Part shown: positions 34,851 through 46,720 of the stretch, in pieces
Position numbering within the stretch: the first letter of the stretch is position 1
Layout of the letters: the number at the start of each line of letters is the position of its first letter
Source: Priapulus caudatus
Lineage: Eukaryota; Priapulida; Priapulimorpha; Priapulimorphida; Priapulidae
Direction of reading: 5' to 3'
Assembly: GCF_000485595.1 (NCBI RefSeq)
Contig: NW_014577399.1
Location: forward strand, 30,808-78,817
Length of the DNA stretch: 48,010 nucleotides
Notes under the pieces: generated by a model
What the model was told of the DNA's origin: nothing
The model's input: the letters and a program-made list of their open reading frames with translations, nothing else
Databases searched by the model: none
Position numbers and translations under genes: made by a program

Positions 34851-36591
34851 TATTTGAATGGTACTTGACGTCTGCCTTGATGGACCATTTCGCGGGTGCT
34901 GAAGTATGCGGTTAGTGAATGATGAAGTATTGGGTATTCTTCCATATGCATTATTTCTGTGTCCTTATTTTCCTGGTGGGGCATGTCGTCGTGCAATGTC
35001 TGACAATTGAACGACCGTGCAATGTAAAGCATATAGAGTCGTATCATATAACAGCATATATTGCGATGTATTTGTAACCGTTCATTCCATTTACCTCACC
35101 AGCCTTATAAGCAGTAACGAAATACCGCTGTTGACCCATGTTCTTGATGGTTCGATGGTTTGTTTGTGTGTTATACTTGTAACTGCCTCAGCAGACTTTG
35201 CCTTTACCGGCTCATGTACAGCTGGCTGTACAGTTATACATTCTCCGGCGGTCATATATGCGCCGTTCAGCAATATAAGTCTAACTACGCGTGACAAATG
35301 TCATCCAAATCTATCATATTGACGAAGTTGGCGATTGTGTGCACAACATCACGTTACATGAAGAACTTCAGGCAAAACAACGTCGCCGACATCTTCAACA
35401 TGACGGCTGTCGACAGTTCCCTTCAACACGACGTAGGTACTGCTGTCATGACGTTCTGTAGCAGCACAAAGCAGAGCAATACGCAGAGGAATCAGTTCGA
35501 TGTTACGAATAGCCACATAATGCGCATACTCTCTCGTACAACATCCTCATCCATTTCTTCATGCAATCATGGTGCTATCTCTCTGATGTTCACATATCAA
35601 GTGTTACATAGGACAGGCGTCATGGGGCACTGTACAACTTATAGTCAAAACGCCTAAGACCACACAGAAATGGAACCACTGCGAAATCCAAAGCTTCGCT
35701 CTCGCCCCCCCCCCATCTGTACAACCCCCCATCTAAGTCGCGAGTTCCTCCCACGTCCCAAATCTCTGCCCTCTGTGTCCCCCGCTAAAATTCCGGACTG
35801 TTCGCTGGCAGCTATGGATCCGTGCGCCGGCCTATGCATTCGGCGCACGGATCCATAGCTGCCAACGCTGCATACTGTCGTAGGACGTTCCCGCGGTCGC
35901 GTGCGCCTTGCCGAGGAATTGTGCGCAAGATCCGCGCTCAGCGGTTAGGATCAACACCTCCTTTCAGCAACACTTCTCTGGTATCTCGTCTCATCTGGCT
36001 GCAATTACTTAGCGCCAGTAGGGAGAGACGTGTATTTCATGAGGATGCATATACAATTAGATCCTTTATACTTTTTTGACTACTAGTGCCTGTTTATATT
36101 CATTGCTTGGTAACTTACTCTTGATAGTAGTTTGAATGAGGAATATGGAATCACCTGCTAGTTAGAACCTAGGGTTCCTTGATGTTTTGTATGCAGGAAA
36201 AATAGGAAGAGCAAGGCTAACAACATTGTGTCATGTAGAAGGACATGTCAGATTGGTGGGAACTCAATCGAATTTGGTAAGTTGTGACTGGACCCAGCAG
36301 TGTCTGAAATGGTGTGGTTTAGGGCAACCCTTCTTGAAAAATAAATAAATTCACAAAAATCTAATTCATAATAATTGAAGAGTCGACTTTGGAAAATAAG
36401 TGCAAATCATGTACAGGCATACAATGATAACAAAATTTCTAGCTTTATTCCTATAACTTATACGTACAAATAAAACATTTCCTAGTCATAGATTAATACG
36501 AAATCTAAATGAGCATTTACTCTGTGACACATGCTCTGTACTAGGTGACAATTTAATCTTGTCAATTCTAAATTAATCAGAGTAAAAAAAT
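34851..36591. other. intergenic, one perfect hairpin, otherwise nothing recognised
   Basis: From the nuclease remnant to the stop codon of the dehydrogenase gene. A plus frame at 35298-35657 (119 residues) has no recognisable features. The only clear structure is the hairpin at 35806-35864, preceded by a C run at 35706-35717. Confidence 0.4.
35806..35864. repeat. perfect 24-bp inverted repeat with 11-base loop
   Basis: TGGCAGCTATGGATCCGTGC plus four bases (35806-35829) is exactly complementary to 35841-35864; the loop is 'gcctatgcatt'. Perfect arms in otherwise decayed DNA suggest either a recent element or a chimeric foldback read. Confidence 0.9.
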
Positions 36592-39500
36592 CTAGTCTTT
36601 CTTTGTGGGTGTCTCTTGGGCTGTAGGTGGTAAGGGGTCTGCAAGTGGCAACCGCGTCCACTTCTCACTGACCGTCCATAGACGCTCGGCTGTCTTTTTC
36701 TCATACATCTGATCCACTGCTTCCAGCACTTGGCACTGGCTAAATACACAATCAAATACGAATGCGTATAAGAATGACCACGAACGTATTTGTACCGCGA
36801 GTATCGAAATGCTCACGCTTTAGCAATACACACCAATTCATACTTTGTAATACATGCCCATAATCGCTTATGCAAAACCCTGTCTTTGGGAATTTTGATT
36901 TTTTTTAGATTATAGAATGCTAGCATGATAAATGTACCATATATAACAGTAACACCCTAGCGGGGTCAGTTGCCGCAACCCAGAAGCAAACACATCAATA
37001 TTTGTGCAGCAAACTTTTCCATGAATATTCACACTAAGTGGGATAAATAAAGACTGTAAAAAAGAGTGTAAATATTATCGTAGTAACACAGTTTATTTGT
37101 TACGCTAAGCAATCAAGCGATGCTCCACGAAAAAACTTTTTTATCGATTTTCAGAGATTTTCCAATTTTTTTAATTGCTGATAAGAGATTTACCAGTATT
37201 GTGCCATGCCATCATAGGTTAGTAAGCTTTCAAACATATGACTTCCACATATTGGCAATTACATCAGTATTGGCAGTGTTCATTGTTGGGAAATATCATG
37301 TAAACGTATAGCATAATGTATAATTGTATGAATATGTACTCTTGATGATATCAGATGATATGTAGATTGTGAATGTGTAGATATGTATGATGTGTAATCT
37401 CGGAGAATGAGTTCGGCGCGGCGGCGCCGGCTGGGGAGCGATGACGTGTAGGGGGGAGTGACTTTTTACAGATGTTTATGATAATTGCTAGATTGTGTGT
37501 GGGTTCGGGTTTTCGCGACGGAGAGAGAGTGGTATGGGGAACGCAAGATAAGGAAGGCAGATTGGAAAAGAGTGTTGACGGAGAAGGTTGTAGGGAGGGT
37601 TAATGCAAGGAAAGTAGAGTGACTCAGACTGTACGGAGTGTGTATACTAAATAAACCAATGAGTGATCTACATATATTTACAGTGTTCACTGTTCAGTAT
37701 CAATGATAGAGTGTGCGATAGAACATAGATGATGGAACTGGCACACGCGAGATAAAGATTTCGCAACATTCATAACATAAACATATATATATATATATCA
37801 GAAAAGAGAAGTACATATATGTTAGCACAAGTGCTTGAAGCTTACCACAAATATGTTCCAGTTTTATTTTCTATGTTTTCTGACAGGGTGGCATATTGCA
37901 TTGTCTGGACGGCTTGGTATGGTGTCTTCTTGAAGAATTTAAACAGCGGGACAACCATCCACCTGTAGAGAAATGACAAAAAAGTGATATCTAAATGGAC
38001 TGGCATCATACTATTAAAAATCAACTAACTGTAATGATTTCTCTCTCTAACAGAAAGGCCTATAGAAACTGCCTGGTTATAAAAATCCGTCACGTCCTAG
38101 CGCAGGTTATTAATCCGTTATACCATTAGCATTATTATCCGAATAAACTGTTTGCCTAAGCATTAGCTAATACAGATACAACACGACACCTTGAGAGGAA
38201 GAAATTATGCATGCCAAGATGACGCGAAAGGTTTGTTGCCGTTAGTCCAGGATTCACAGTGTAGACATTCACATCGGTCCCTGGAAACGATGAATAAAAC
38301 CAATAAATAACCATCGACGACACGTGACTGTCACAAGCTATGTTACGGGCAGACCTACGCACACAAACTGTCACGAAACAAGAACAGGGAGGTACAAGAT
38401 AACATATGAACCGCAGCATGGCTTCATGAAGATATATACATGAATACTCCATCTTAGGGCTAGACCGACACTCATTCACTAACCCCAACACTGACTGACC
38501 AGTAAGGGCCAAAACTTTTCCGATCCTAAAAGCTCATGGCATTCCCACTCCCCTTTTGTATTACCCTTTGCCGTTTATCTTTATATTTTAAACATATTTT
38601 TAATACAGCACTACTGGGGAATTAGAGCATAGACCCATTTTAAAAACCAGAGTCAGTAATGTACTGAAAAAGTATGAATGTTTTTGATTGCTTGGTGAGC
38701 TAGTCTTACACCAGTCTGTATTTTCCTGTATGGTAATTATCCGTAGACCATGAATTAATTAGTTCTCGCGAGAATATGGTTTCTTTAGCAGTATACAAGT
38801 TAACCATAATGTCAGAGCACCTGATTCTCCAAACCAAAGGACATCTATTAATTGGTAAACTCTTACCTCTTTACCTCTAAACTATTTAGAAATAAGTGCT
38901 TTAGATGCTAACACATAGCTACCTCGCAAACGGTTCCTTAGCCCAACACTAAAGAGCAAGATGGCTAATTTGCTCTGGTTGTACGCCTGCCCTGGGTTGT
39001 ACTTTTTTTCACCATTCAAGTCATCGAAGTTGATGTTGCCCGCCATGTGACCTTTGCACGTAACATTGATGATGCGACTGTGATGTGCCTTGCTTGTCGA
39101 CGACTTTATCTTATCCAACAGTAGGTTGGTCAGGTAGAAATGACCTAGCGTGGTGAAAAACAAGCAGTCGCAATAGAATTCCCCTCCACTTCATGATGCA
39201 CGCTGATAAATATTATTGTATACAGTATTTTATTAGTGGCAATTTCTGACCTTTAAACTTCGACCTTAACCTTTAAATTTCTGCGCTTTTAATAAGACTA
39301 GCTACCAAATTTCACAGTACAAATAACAAACTTGCAATGTACCGAGATGGTTGACTCCTAATTGCATCTCAAACCCATCTTCTGTTAGTTGCTTTGGACA
39401 CCGCATCACTCCTGCATTGTTCACCAATACATCCACTCTGTCTTCCTCTAAAACAACATTGAAACAATGTAAAAAAAAACAAAAAAAGATAATATCCAAA

Positions 39501-42500
39501 ACTAAATCATTCTTGAACTGCACGAGAACTTCAGAAATATGGCAACAAGAGCCGCAGAGCGGCTGGGCTCATCTGGGTGCTAGTGAGTGCTAAGAGTGCT
39601 AAGAGCTAAGAGTGCTAATCTAAGTAACTTAAGTAACTTAAGCTAAGTAACTTAAACTAAGTAACTTAAGCTAAGTAACTTAAACGAAGTAACTTAAGCT
39701 AAGTAACTTAAACTAAGTAACTTAAGCTAAGTGCTAAGAGTGCTAAGAGTGCTCGTGACTATTCCAACTATTCATAATGTACACTACAGAATCTCATATA
39801 TAACTCATCTCATTATCTCCTAACTCTCCCCTAATGTAAGTCCATTGGTTCAACAGTAAGAGTTATGGTGTGGCCCAGAAATATCACTGTAAATAAATGG
39901 GAAGCGTATATCCCACAACCCACAGGTACTCGCAACAACAGCAGTTGAGCAAAACAAATCAGACTGTTTGACCCGCGTCCTACGACGGGCTGGCAAACGA
40001 CGAGTGTGGCCGACCTTGTAAACCTAATAACAAGCAGGCGGAAAAAACTACAGCCGCAGACTATCCTCACGCACCACACCCAGCGAGTCGCGGAGGGGCG
40101 CAGCCTGCACCTAGCAGTGGCCACGTGGCAGTCGGCATATTAACACACGTGCACCAGTACAGAATGCCATAGAAATTATAATCGATTTAAAGGAGCAATA
40201 AACCTCTTGCAAGCCTAAATTTAGCATTTTGAAATTTCAGAGCTGTGAGACATTGTAGCCCATGCATACATCCAGGATGTATAGATTCGTACTAAAGCAA
40301 CGCCAGCAGTCAGAATTCTTTGCTAAACACAAGTAACAGTTAACGAAAGTCATGTTTAAAAGTCCCTCCTCTGAGGTCTCAAAGGTTATGCCAGACACCT
40401 TACATCTTCGCACGTCAGTGGAAAGCACGATTTCATGGTCGTCTTAATCCAATAAAAGCCATAAAAATGGTAGGTGCACCGCCGAAACAGAAAAAAGTTT
40501 TTCAAAGTTGCTCCGTAGACCATGTGCCTCTAGATAAATGTCTTAATGAATCTGCCCCTGTGCCGCATTTGACGGGGCTTTGACCATCGACAATTTCGCA
40601 GGCAGTGTGGCTTTCTCGCTACCGATCGAAGTGCTATACACCGACTATGGCAGCATTGTCCGACTCCAGCGAGTGGGGCGGCACGAAGGGCATCCTAGGT
40701 CGAAGCGCGTTTAGGATTTGTGGCGCGCAATTCTGCATTTCCGCGTTCCTACATAGCTTAAGTTAAGGAGCGTGAATGTTTGCCCCTTATTATTACACCT
40801 CTTGACCTTTGACCTTTGACCCCGACAGCTTCGACATCCCAACTGCGTTTTCCGGATTATCCCGGCCGCTGGCCAGCGGCCGCGACGGGTTCCCGATATC
40901 GTGACCGTAAACGTCGAGCGGTTAAGATTTGTGCCCCAACTGTTGACGAAAAGTCGGCAGACGAGCGGACGAAGGACGCGGTAAAACGGACGGACGGACC
41001 GATCATGGCGATGCTCAAGCAAAGCTGGGGCATTCTGTACATAATGTCAGATGAGGCTAATAATTGGAATAAAGCATAAAATACAATGTTCAAAAATTGA
41101 GCTATGGGGTGGCCAAAAAAAGAATATCCTATAAGGTTATTTTTTTTTTTTTTTAAGGCTGCAAAATGTGCTAATACATTCGTGTCATAACACATGACTG
41201 GCCATGGTAAATATTATGTAATGTCAGTTAAGCGGTGAATGCACTGGCTAAAACATAGGGAATGTTATATATCTAACAGATATATTAAGCGCACACTGTT
41301 TTGTACTTGCTTTCGATGAGCAACATTCACTTAATGGGAGCGATCATTAAACGGTCAGGGTTTTCTCCAAAGACGGCACTGTATAGGCTCTGGCGGCCCG
41401 AGCGGCCGAGGCCTATCGTCGCGAGCGCCCGCCATGCTAAAAATGCGACGGGAGCATTGCTGCCGCCAGCTCTAAAATATCATAGCCGCCAGCTCGTGTA
41501 TACTACACGATATAGTTCCAAAATCATTTAATAATCACGTTGCTTTATACGAAGAGGCGTATGGTACGGCAAGCCGTAATCTTAAATGTCGGCGAGGCTA
41601 CGGAGGTTAGCGGCAGTACACTATCTAGCAATACGGCTGCGGCGCTGCAGCCGTAATCTAATGTCTCGAGCTACGGTAAACGGCAGTCGCCTATCCGCTA
41701 AACCCTAAACACCTAAACACTAACCTCTAAAACCTGACTCGCTATCTTATATAGCGCGTTAATACGTATCCTGCCATTCAATGCTATGGTGTATAACCTT
41801 TAGCTTCATACTTTGGCATCTAGAAGCTGACAATCAATCCGCCACCAACACTGGGATGGCTAGCTGCACAATCATGTTCATATTTCATACGTTTCAAGCA
41901 TCACGGCCAGCGTTTTCTAGGCTCATCAAGAAATGTTTCACAGCCCAACATGGCAGTGTGCTTGGCATAAATTTACACACAGAGTGTCGCCAGATTGCAT
42001 CTCAAGAGCTTTCTACAATTCAACAAATTTCCGGGGGCATGCATGCATGCGCGCCCCGGAACGCGTCCCTAAGCAACTGACAACAGGACCAACCACATGC
42101 TAATAGATGAAAAAGGCTTGGAAGAACCCTAGAACGTGAGACTGAACAGAATCACACATAATGTTCATAGCGGGTCCCACGCAAAAAAGAAAGATGTCTT
42201 AAAATAATTAGCATTCGGCCCTTCTCAACATTCTGATGCCGACGGACAGGTTCACACACTGTGGATAGTGCTAGGCAATACGGTAAATGATAGATACTAT
42301 ATTTTCCTACTATATTTAGCTATGACCATTATCACCGCCTACTGTTACTTTAACTCACTTACATCCAAGCAAATTAAAATCACGTAATAGACTGACTCAG
42401 AGACGGCTTCAGGATCCAGCACTTCGCGAGCACGGCCACAAAACTAAGTTTGATTTCTAGCCTCCTGATTATCTCCCCTCCTCACATTTGCAGTCGCTCT

Positions 42501-42820
42501 TCAACAATTTTCTGCAGCCCCATGATGATCGCTTACCAGCCTTTGACAAAAAATTACCTAGAATCAAAACCATCATCGCCATTCTGGGCCCTTCTCCCGT
42601 GCATGTCTTCCATAATTGGTGTGCCTTCTGAAAACCCGCCAGGGCGACACCAATGTCAATGATATTTACAATTAACACAGTAATAGCGTACCGAAGATCG
42701 ATCAGTTCATGATAGACACTTAATAGCCCTCTAAGCTTTTGGCTAGGTGGCTCCAGTATCGCAGTCTCCTTGGCCATTCTGCGGCTAGCTCCAGTGATGA
42801 CAGATCAGCTGCCTGCCATC
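36592..42820 (-). CDS. short-chain dehydrogenase, retinol dehydrogenase 11-14 type (5'-incomplete)
   Basis: NAD(P)-dependent oxidoreductase, likely membrane-bound and acting on retinoids or other lipid carbonyls; the substrate is inferred from family only. Clean exons in gene order: 39343-39447, 38923-39144, 38190-38280, 37846-37962, 36592-36739, all GT-AG with matching phases, ending in TAG. Motifs: [11 protein letters not shown] (NNAG), then the catalytic [12 protein letters not shown] (YxxxK), [14 protein letters not shown] (PG motif), then a C-terminus with [10 protein letters not shown], as in RDH11-14. Two upstream exons can be read only through errors: about 42486-42627 (..KTCTGEG.., ..LGNFLSKA..) and about 42695-42820, which gives [14 protein letters not shown], the TGxxxGxG cofactor loop with the glycines garbled. 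The first Met is not found; the CpG-rich stretch at 43245-43545 may hold the promoter. The intron between 39448 and 42485 carries repeats. Confidence 0.85.
39543..39575. repeat. family C repeat, short copy C3
   Basis: Matches the first 33 bases of C1 and C2 (CAACAAGAGCCGCAGAGCGG..GGGCTCATCTG) and then departs into a minisatellite. The conserved 5' boundary in all three copies points to a defined element end. Confidence 0.65.
39588..39753. repeat. 14-bp minisatellite flanked by 10-bp repeats
   Basis: The core 39619-39730 is built of 'ctaagtaacttaag' / 'ctaagtaacttaaa' alternating, giving a 28-base higher-order unit. On both sides are copies of 'gtgctaagag'. It lies in an intron of the dehydrogenase gene. 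Confidence 0.85.
40345..41080. repeat. family R repeat, copy R3 (indel-rich)
   Basis: The longest copy of the family seen at 1-600, with many inserted bases and one extra internal segment (40620-40700). It contains a triple TGACCTT array at 40803-40822 and ends in a GGACGGACGG-rich tail followed by 'agatgaggctaataa'. It lies in the long intron of the dehydrogenase gene. Confidence 0.75.
41572..41697. repeat. two tandem copies of a ~78-bp unit with internal hairpin
   Basis: 'agccgtaatct', 'aatgtc', 'gctacgg', 'cggcagt' and 'ctatc' occur in the same order in 41572-41626 and 41649-41697. A hairpin TACGGCTGC / GCAGCCGTA (41632-41654) sits at the junction. A run of 'ctaaac' words follows at 41698-41735. 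Confidence 0.6.
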
Positions 42821-43244
42821 TAGTCTTTCGTCTCCCTATATATGGTGGAACGCGACGATAAACAGATCCTGTCATTATTTTACAAAAAATACGAATTTTA
42901 CTGCTACTGGTGACCGACTATAGAAAATGGTTGGCTCAGTCATATGGTAGACAACATAGACAATCATACAATGGTAGTTATAACAGGGTAACCGTCGGAC
43001 ATTGGTTAGGGCAACTGACAATATGTCTAGTGCTGGCACGAGACACGAGGAGGCAAGCCTGCCTAACGCAATATGTGTTGTGATATGACACTTGAATAAA
43101 TAGTGAGCTTAGTAAAGAAAGTTGCTGCAATTTTGACATTTTTCGGCATTGTGTACGTGTGCTAATCTACAATAGCCTATAGGGTATGTGTAAACTAAGG
43201 TGAAGCAGATGCTGTCAGGGATTCTCACCTACGTTTTGGCAGCA

Positions 43245-43545
43245 ACAGGGGCGCGCGGAAGCGCGTCGCGCGTTTGCGGGAAAGACTCCCCACTGTTCTG
43301 AATCGTTCGCGCGCCGCGTTTAAAAATTACGCGCCCTCCGCGCCCGGACCGTTTAAATATCCAAGGCGACTCAAAAGTTTGCGCAGCGAGGGGGAATGCG
43401 ATCGTCAAGGGAACTTGCAGGTTGATGAGCCCAGGACTATCCGACGCGGTGTATTTTTACACCCGGTACCACCCATCCGCACTGGCAGGAGAGGTACAGC
43501 GAAGTTAACCAGTTTCGGCAGCTCTCCGGCCGCCTGACAAATGCA
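43245..43545. promoter_or_regulatory. CpG-rich stretch, possible promoter of the dehydrogenase gene
   Basis: The densest run of CG dinucleotides in the window (for example 'cgcgtcgcgcgtttgcggg' and 'cgttcgcgcgccgcg'). It lies 0.4 to 0.7 kb upstream of the first recognisable dehydrogenase exon. A GTGAGA donor-like site lies next to it on the minus strand (43229). Position and composition only; the sequence here is error-prone. Confidence 0.3.
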
Positions 43546-44839
43546 GCAGTGTAACGGCCATGCTCACTAACTGTAGCAACGACTCGCGACTCACGGCGTA
43601 TCTTTATAATATAGCAAGAACCCGCAAAAATAGCCGTCTATGGTGTGGTGGCGGATTTTACCGGCATTGTAAATGTAGTCGTACGGTAAAAACATACAAC
43701 GCCCAACCCGCGGGACCCCCTGAGTTTCTCCCGCTCCCACCATCCCCCTGCCCCTCCCCCCCACTCATGTTTGAATTTCAATCGCTGCGGAGAACACCAC
43801 GCTGTGCTGTGTGATCGTGTCGCAGTCTATAAGTATTTTGGACGCCAATGCCAGGATCTCCGCTTTCTCTCATGTGTAACTATAGCCACAACTACTAGAC
43901 TAGGCACTAACAGCCTTGACGGGGCGGCCTGCTGCCAGGGATTGGAAGGTAAATATCTAAGTTGTTTTGGCAGGCGCAGGCACAGTAAACATGTATTATT
44001 AGCATATAAAACCGATGCGACGCCACGGAGTGAAACTAACGCACCAGAAAGGGATTAAACACTGAGGGGGCAGCTCCCTATATATTGTGCTGGTAGGCTA
44101 CGGGTTATGTGCCGTGTTTTATATATGCAGCCCCGCGCCTTTTTCCACAAGCTAAATTGTTTCGGCGACCGGAGGACGGAACGCCAGTTTTTTCACATAT
44201 TTCCCTCAAGCGGAGTATAGGTCCTCTTTTTTTCGGCACAGTGAGAACCGACCGCTCTTTTCACAATATTTCTTCCCAGGTCGCGTGCGCATCATGTCCT
44301 GTACTTTTTGTACCGCCACTGTTCCCGGACCCCCGTAGTACCACAGCACTTGAAGCATTCATCGGTCGTGAGTCACCATGCGCATCAAACTGCTCATTAC
44401 ATACAAACTGCTACGTTGAGTTTTTAACCACAGTGCGGCTCGACGAAAAGTAATCAAAATGACCAATAATGGAGATTGACGGATCGCTTCAGGCAGCTTT
44501 GTTACCCAGCAACAGTGTGTGGATAATTTAACCCAACAGAGCTCCCGCAGCATCCCGCACGGCCATGAATATCTACTACGAACTTAAACCGGAAAGTATT
44601 AACGAAGTTAGTATTTAAATTCATTACGCGACCACGAACAGTGAAGGACGAATAACAGAAAAGAGAGCCGCGTGTGAGGAGTAAAGAAACAGATATACTG
44701 TCCAAATCAAAATCGAGGCCTTCAGGACATCCTCGCTAAAAACTGGGGAATGGGGTAGAAGAATACTACAGCTAACGCAACCCAATCAAGTTCCGCTAAT
44801 CTAGAGATCTGCCGAGCAGAGGCGAGCGACCCGTGCGTC
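43546..44839. other. indel-rich sequence, no recognised feature
   Basis: Short plus-strand frames occur (43560-43814, 44109-44453) but show no domain, repeat or splice pattern I can support. A C-rich run lies at 43735-43765. Confidence 0.4.
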
Positions 44840-46720
44840 GACGAAAAAAGTTGGGCGATTGGAATACAAATCCAATCCTAAAACTTCTTACAAATTGGGC
44901 CGAAACAGCAAGATGCAAGGAAAAAAAATTACAAATACGCGATCACTGAGAAAAGCTAGACCTGCAGGGCTAAAGGACAAAAATGCCATACACTGACTTT
45001 AAGAAGAAAGCCCCAAGTTACTAAATGAATACTATTGGTAAGCGTATTGTACTATCGGAGGGATAGCTTCAAATATGCAGTAAAGTGTAATGCAACATGA
45101 ACAAGACAGCCCCAGATGTCACGATTAGATGTTAACGGATGTGGCGGAGGAAACAAGACTAAAGAAAGCAGCTAGATGCAAACAAATATCACGCAGAGTC
45201 CAGATAACATCCATGGCACTCAGCAATCCTAAAGGAGGCTAGGGCAGAGGTTGATTGCCCCAGTGGTCACAGTAAAATATTTCAAGAGATCACTGGCGAA
45301 TCGGGCGAAGTCCCTCATATGTGGCATACTGGCACACGTAACGGCCAATATTTAAGAAAAGGGAAGCAAGAAACTGGCCAGAAAAAATTACAGGCCGGTG
45401 AGCCTGACCTTGCATTCTTATGGTGGCAGAAACTAGCTGGAAGGAATGATCACGAGTCCATCATCAAGTACATATGAACTGCCGAGAAACAGTACTATCT
45501 GGCAGGCTGAGGCAGATGACGGGTCAAGATAAAAGCCGATCATGGCGCAGCCTGCTCTAGATGATGGGTTGTTGTTGGAAAGAATGGGACTGAACTCATT
45601 GGAGAAGAAAGAGCGCCGATAGATATTGGTATACTTTGACTTTTCAGAAAAGCGTTTGATCAAGGTGCCACACGAAGCTCACTAACCAGTAAGTTAGAAC
45701 TTCTCTGGGATACCAGACGTAACAACACATTGCTGGATTAAAAAAATACCATTAGGCGAACAGAGCAACCAAGGTGGTGATGAAATGGTGAGAGTTTGCC
45801 ACACAGCAAATTAGGCAGTATACAAAGTGGCCGTGGCCGCAAGGCAGTGTACTCCGGCCCAGCACTTAAATTTATTTTTATGTCCATAAATGACCTTGCC
45901 AGTGTGCATTACACAACAAATATACCGCCTATGTCCGATGACGTGTGAGCCACACAAAACTATATTGGCAGAAAGCTAGTAGCGTAGAAGCGCGTGTCCG
46001 TAAACAATTCAGAAGATGTGGATAGGTTAGAAAAATGGCACGTAGCATGCAGATGAAAGTTCGGCAATGCCTAAAACAATATGTAAATGTATCAGACTAG
46101 AGAACAGGTCACGGGCTGACTATAGCTACAAATGAGAGGGGAAGCCAACACAGGTGTCGGTGTCTGGAATATACGTTGAGCAACAGCAGGTCTGCGGTAT
46201 TTATCACAGACAAACGCCTCACGAGCTTTGGATAGACGCCATATAAATACGAAAAGTGTGCGCAGCAAAAGGGCATAGCCTCGGCATATAATCCATGGCG
46301 ACGACCTGTCCATTACATGATCAACAAGATCATATTTAGATTACTGTTCAAAATCGCATCGGTTAAGACCCATAAATTGAAATACGGTAACGAACGGTAA
46401 TGGGCCCCATTTATCGAGAGCGAGAGTGCGGTCTCACTAAGAAAATCGAGTAGGCGCGTACCAACGAAATGCACAAACAGAGTACGGCGCCGGGTTAAAC
46501 TAAATCTGTCGTATGATGAATAGGCTTAACGGGCCGTGTTAAAAAATTACCAATCACTTTTAATACAGAAAGAAGACGGGGTGACATGATTGAGGTCTGA
46601 AGCGATTACATGGAAATACGAACGACCAAGTACCCGTGCTAAAATTAGAGCAACCCACGGTGAGCACACACGAAAAAGGTCCTGCAGATACAATAGCTTT
46701 AAACTGTTATAAGACGACAA
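44840..46720 (+). pseudogene. decayed non-LTR retrotransposon reverse transcriptase
   Basis: Through many frame changes the plus strand shows, in order: a 'PLKDKN..TDFKKKA' linker (about 44975-45015), KLARKNYRPVSLT-like text (45365-45410), a 'FDFSEKRLIKVPHEA' box (45635-45680, normally DFSKAFDKVPH), 'QGSVL.P' followed by 'INDLAS' (45841-45900), 'MSDDV' at the catalytic box (45930-45945), and 'DRLEKWH' (46020-46040). A C-terminal 'RRRVKLNLSYDE' region follows near 46480-46520. The motif order is that of CR1-like elements. Stops and indels are so dense that both decay and sequencing error must contribute. Confidence 0.75.

Noticed and set aside
35298-35657. Plus-strand frame of 119 residues
   Set aside because: No domain, no splice partners, and the opposite strand is equally open in pieces; more likely chance.
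42469-42777. Minus-strand 102-residue frame that looks like a membrane protein
   Set aside because: The hydrophobic stretch is an intron. The ends of the frame are two garbled exons of the dehydrogenase gene.
43274-44453. Plus-strand frames of 84 to 114 residues in GC-rich DNA
   Set aside because: Frames open by chance in CG-rich, error-prone sequence; no motifs.
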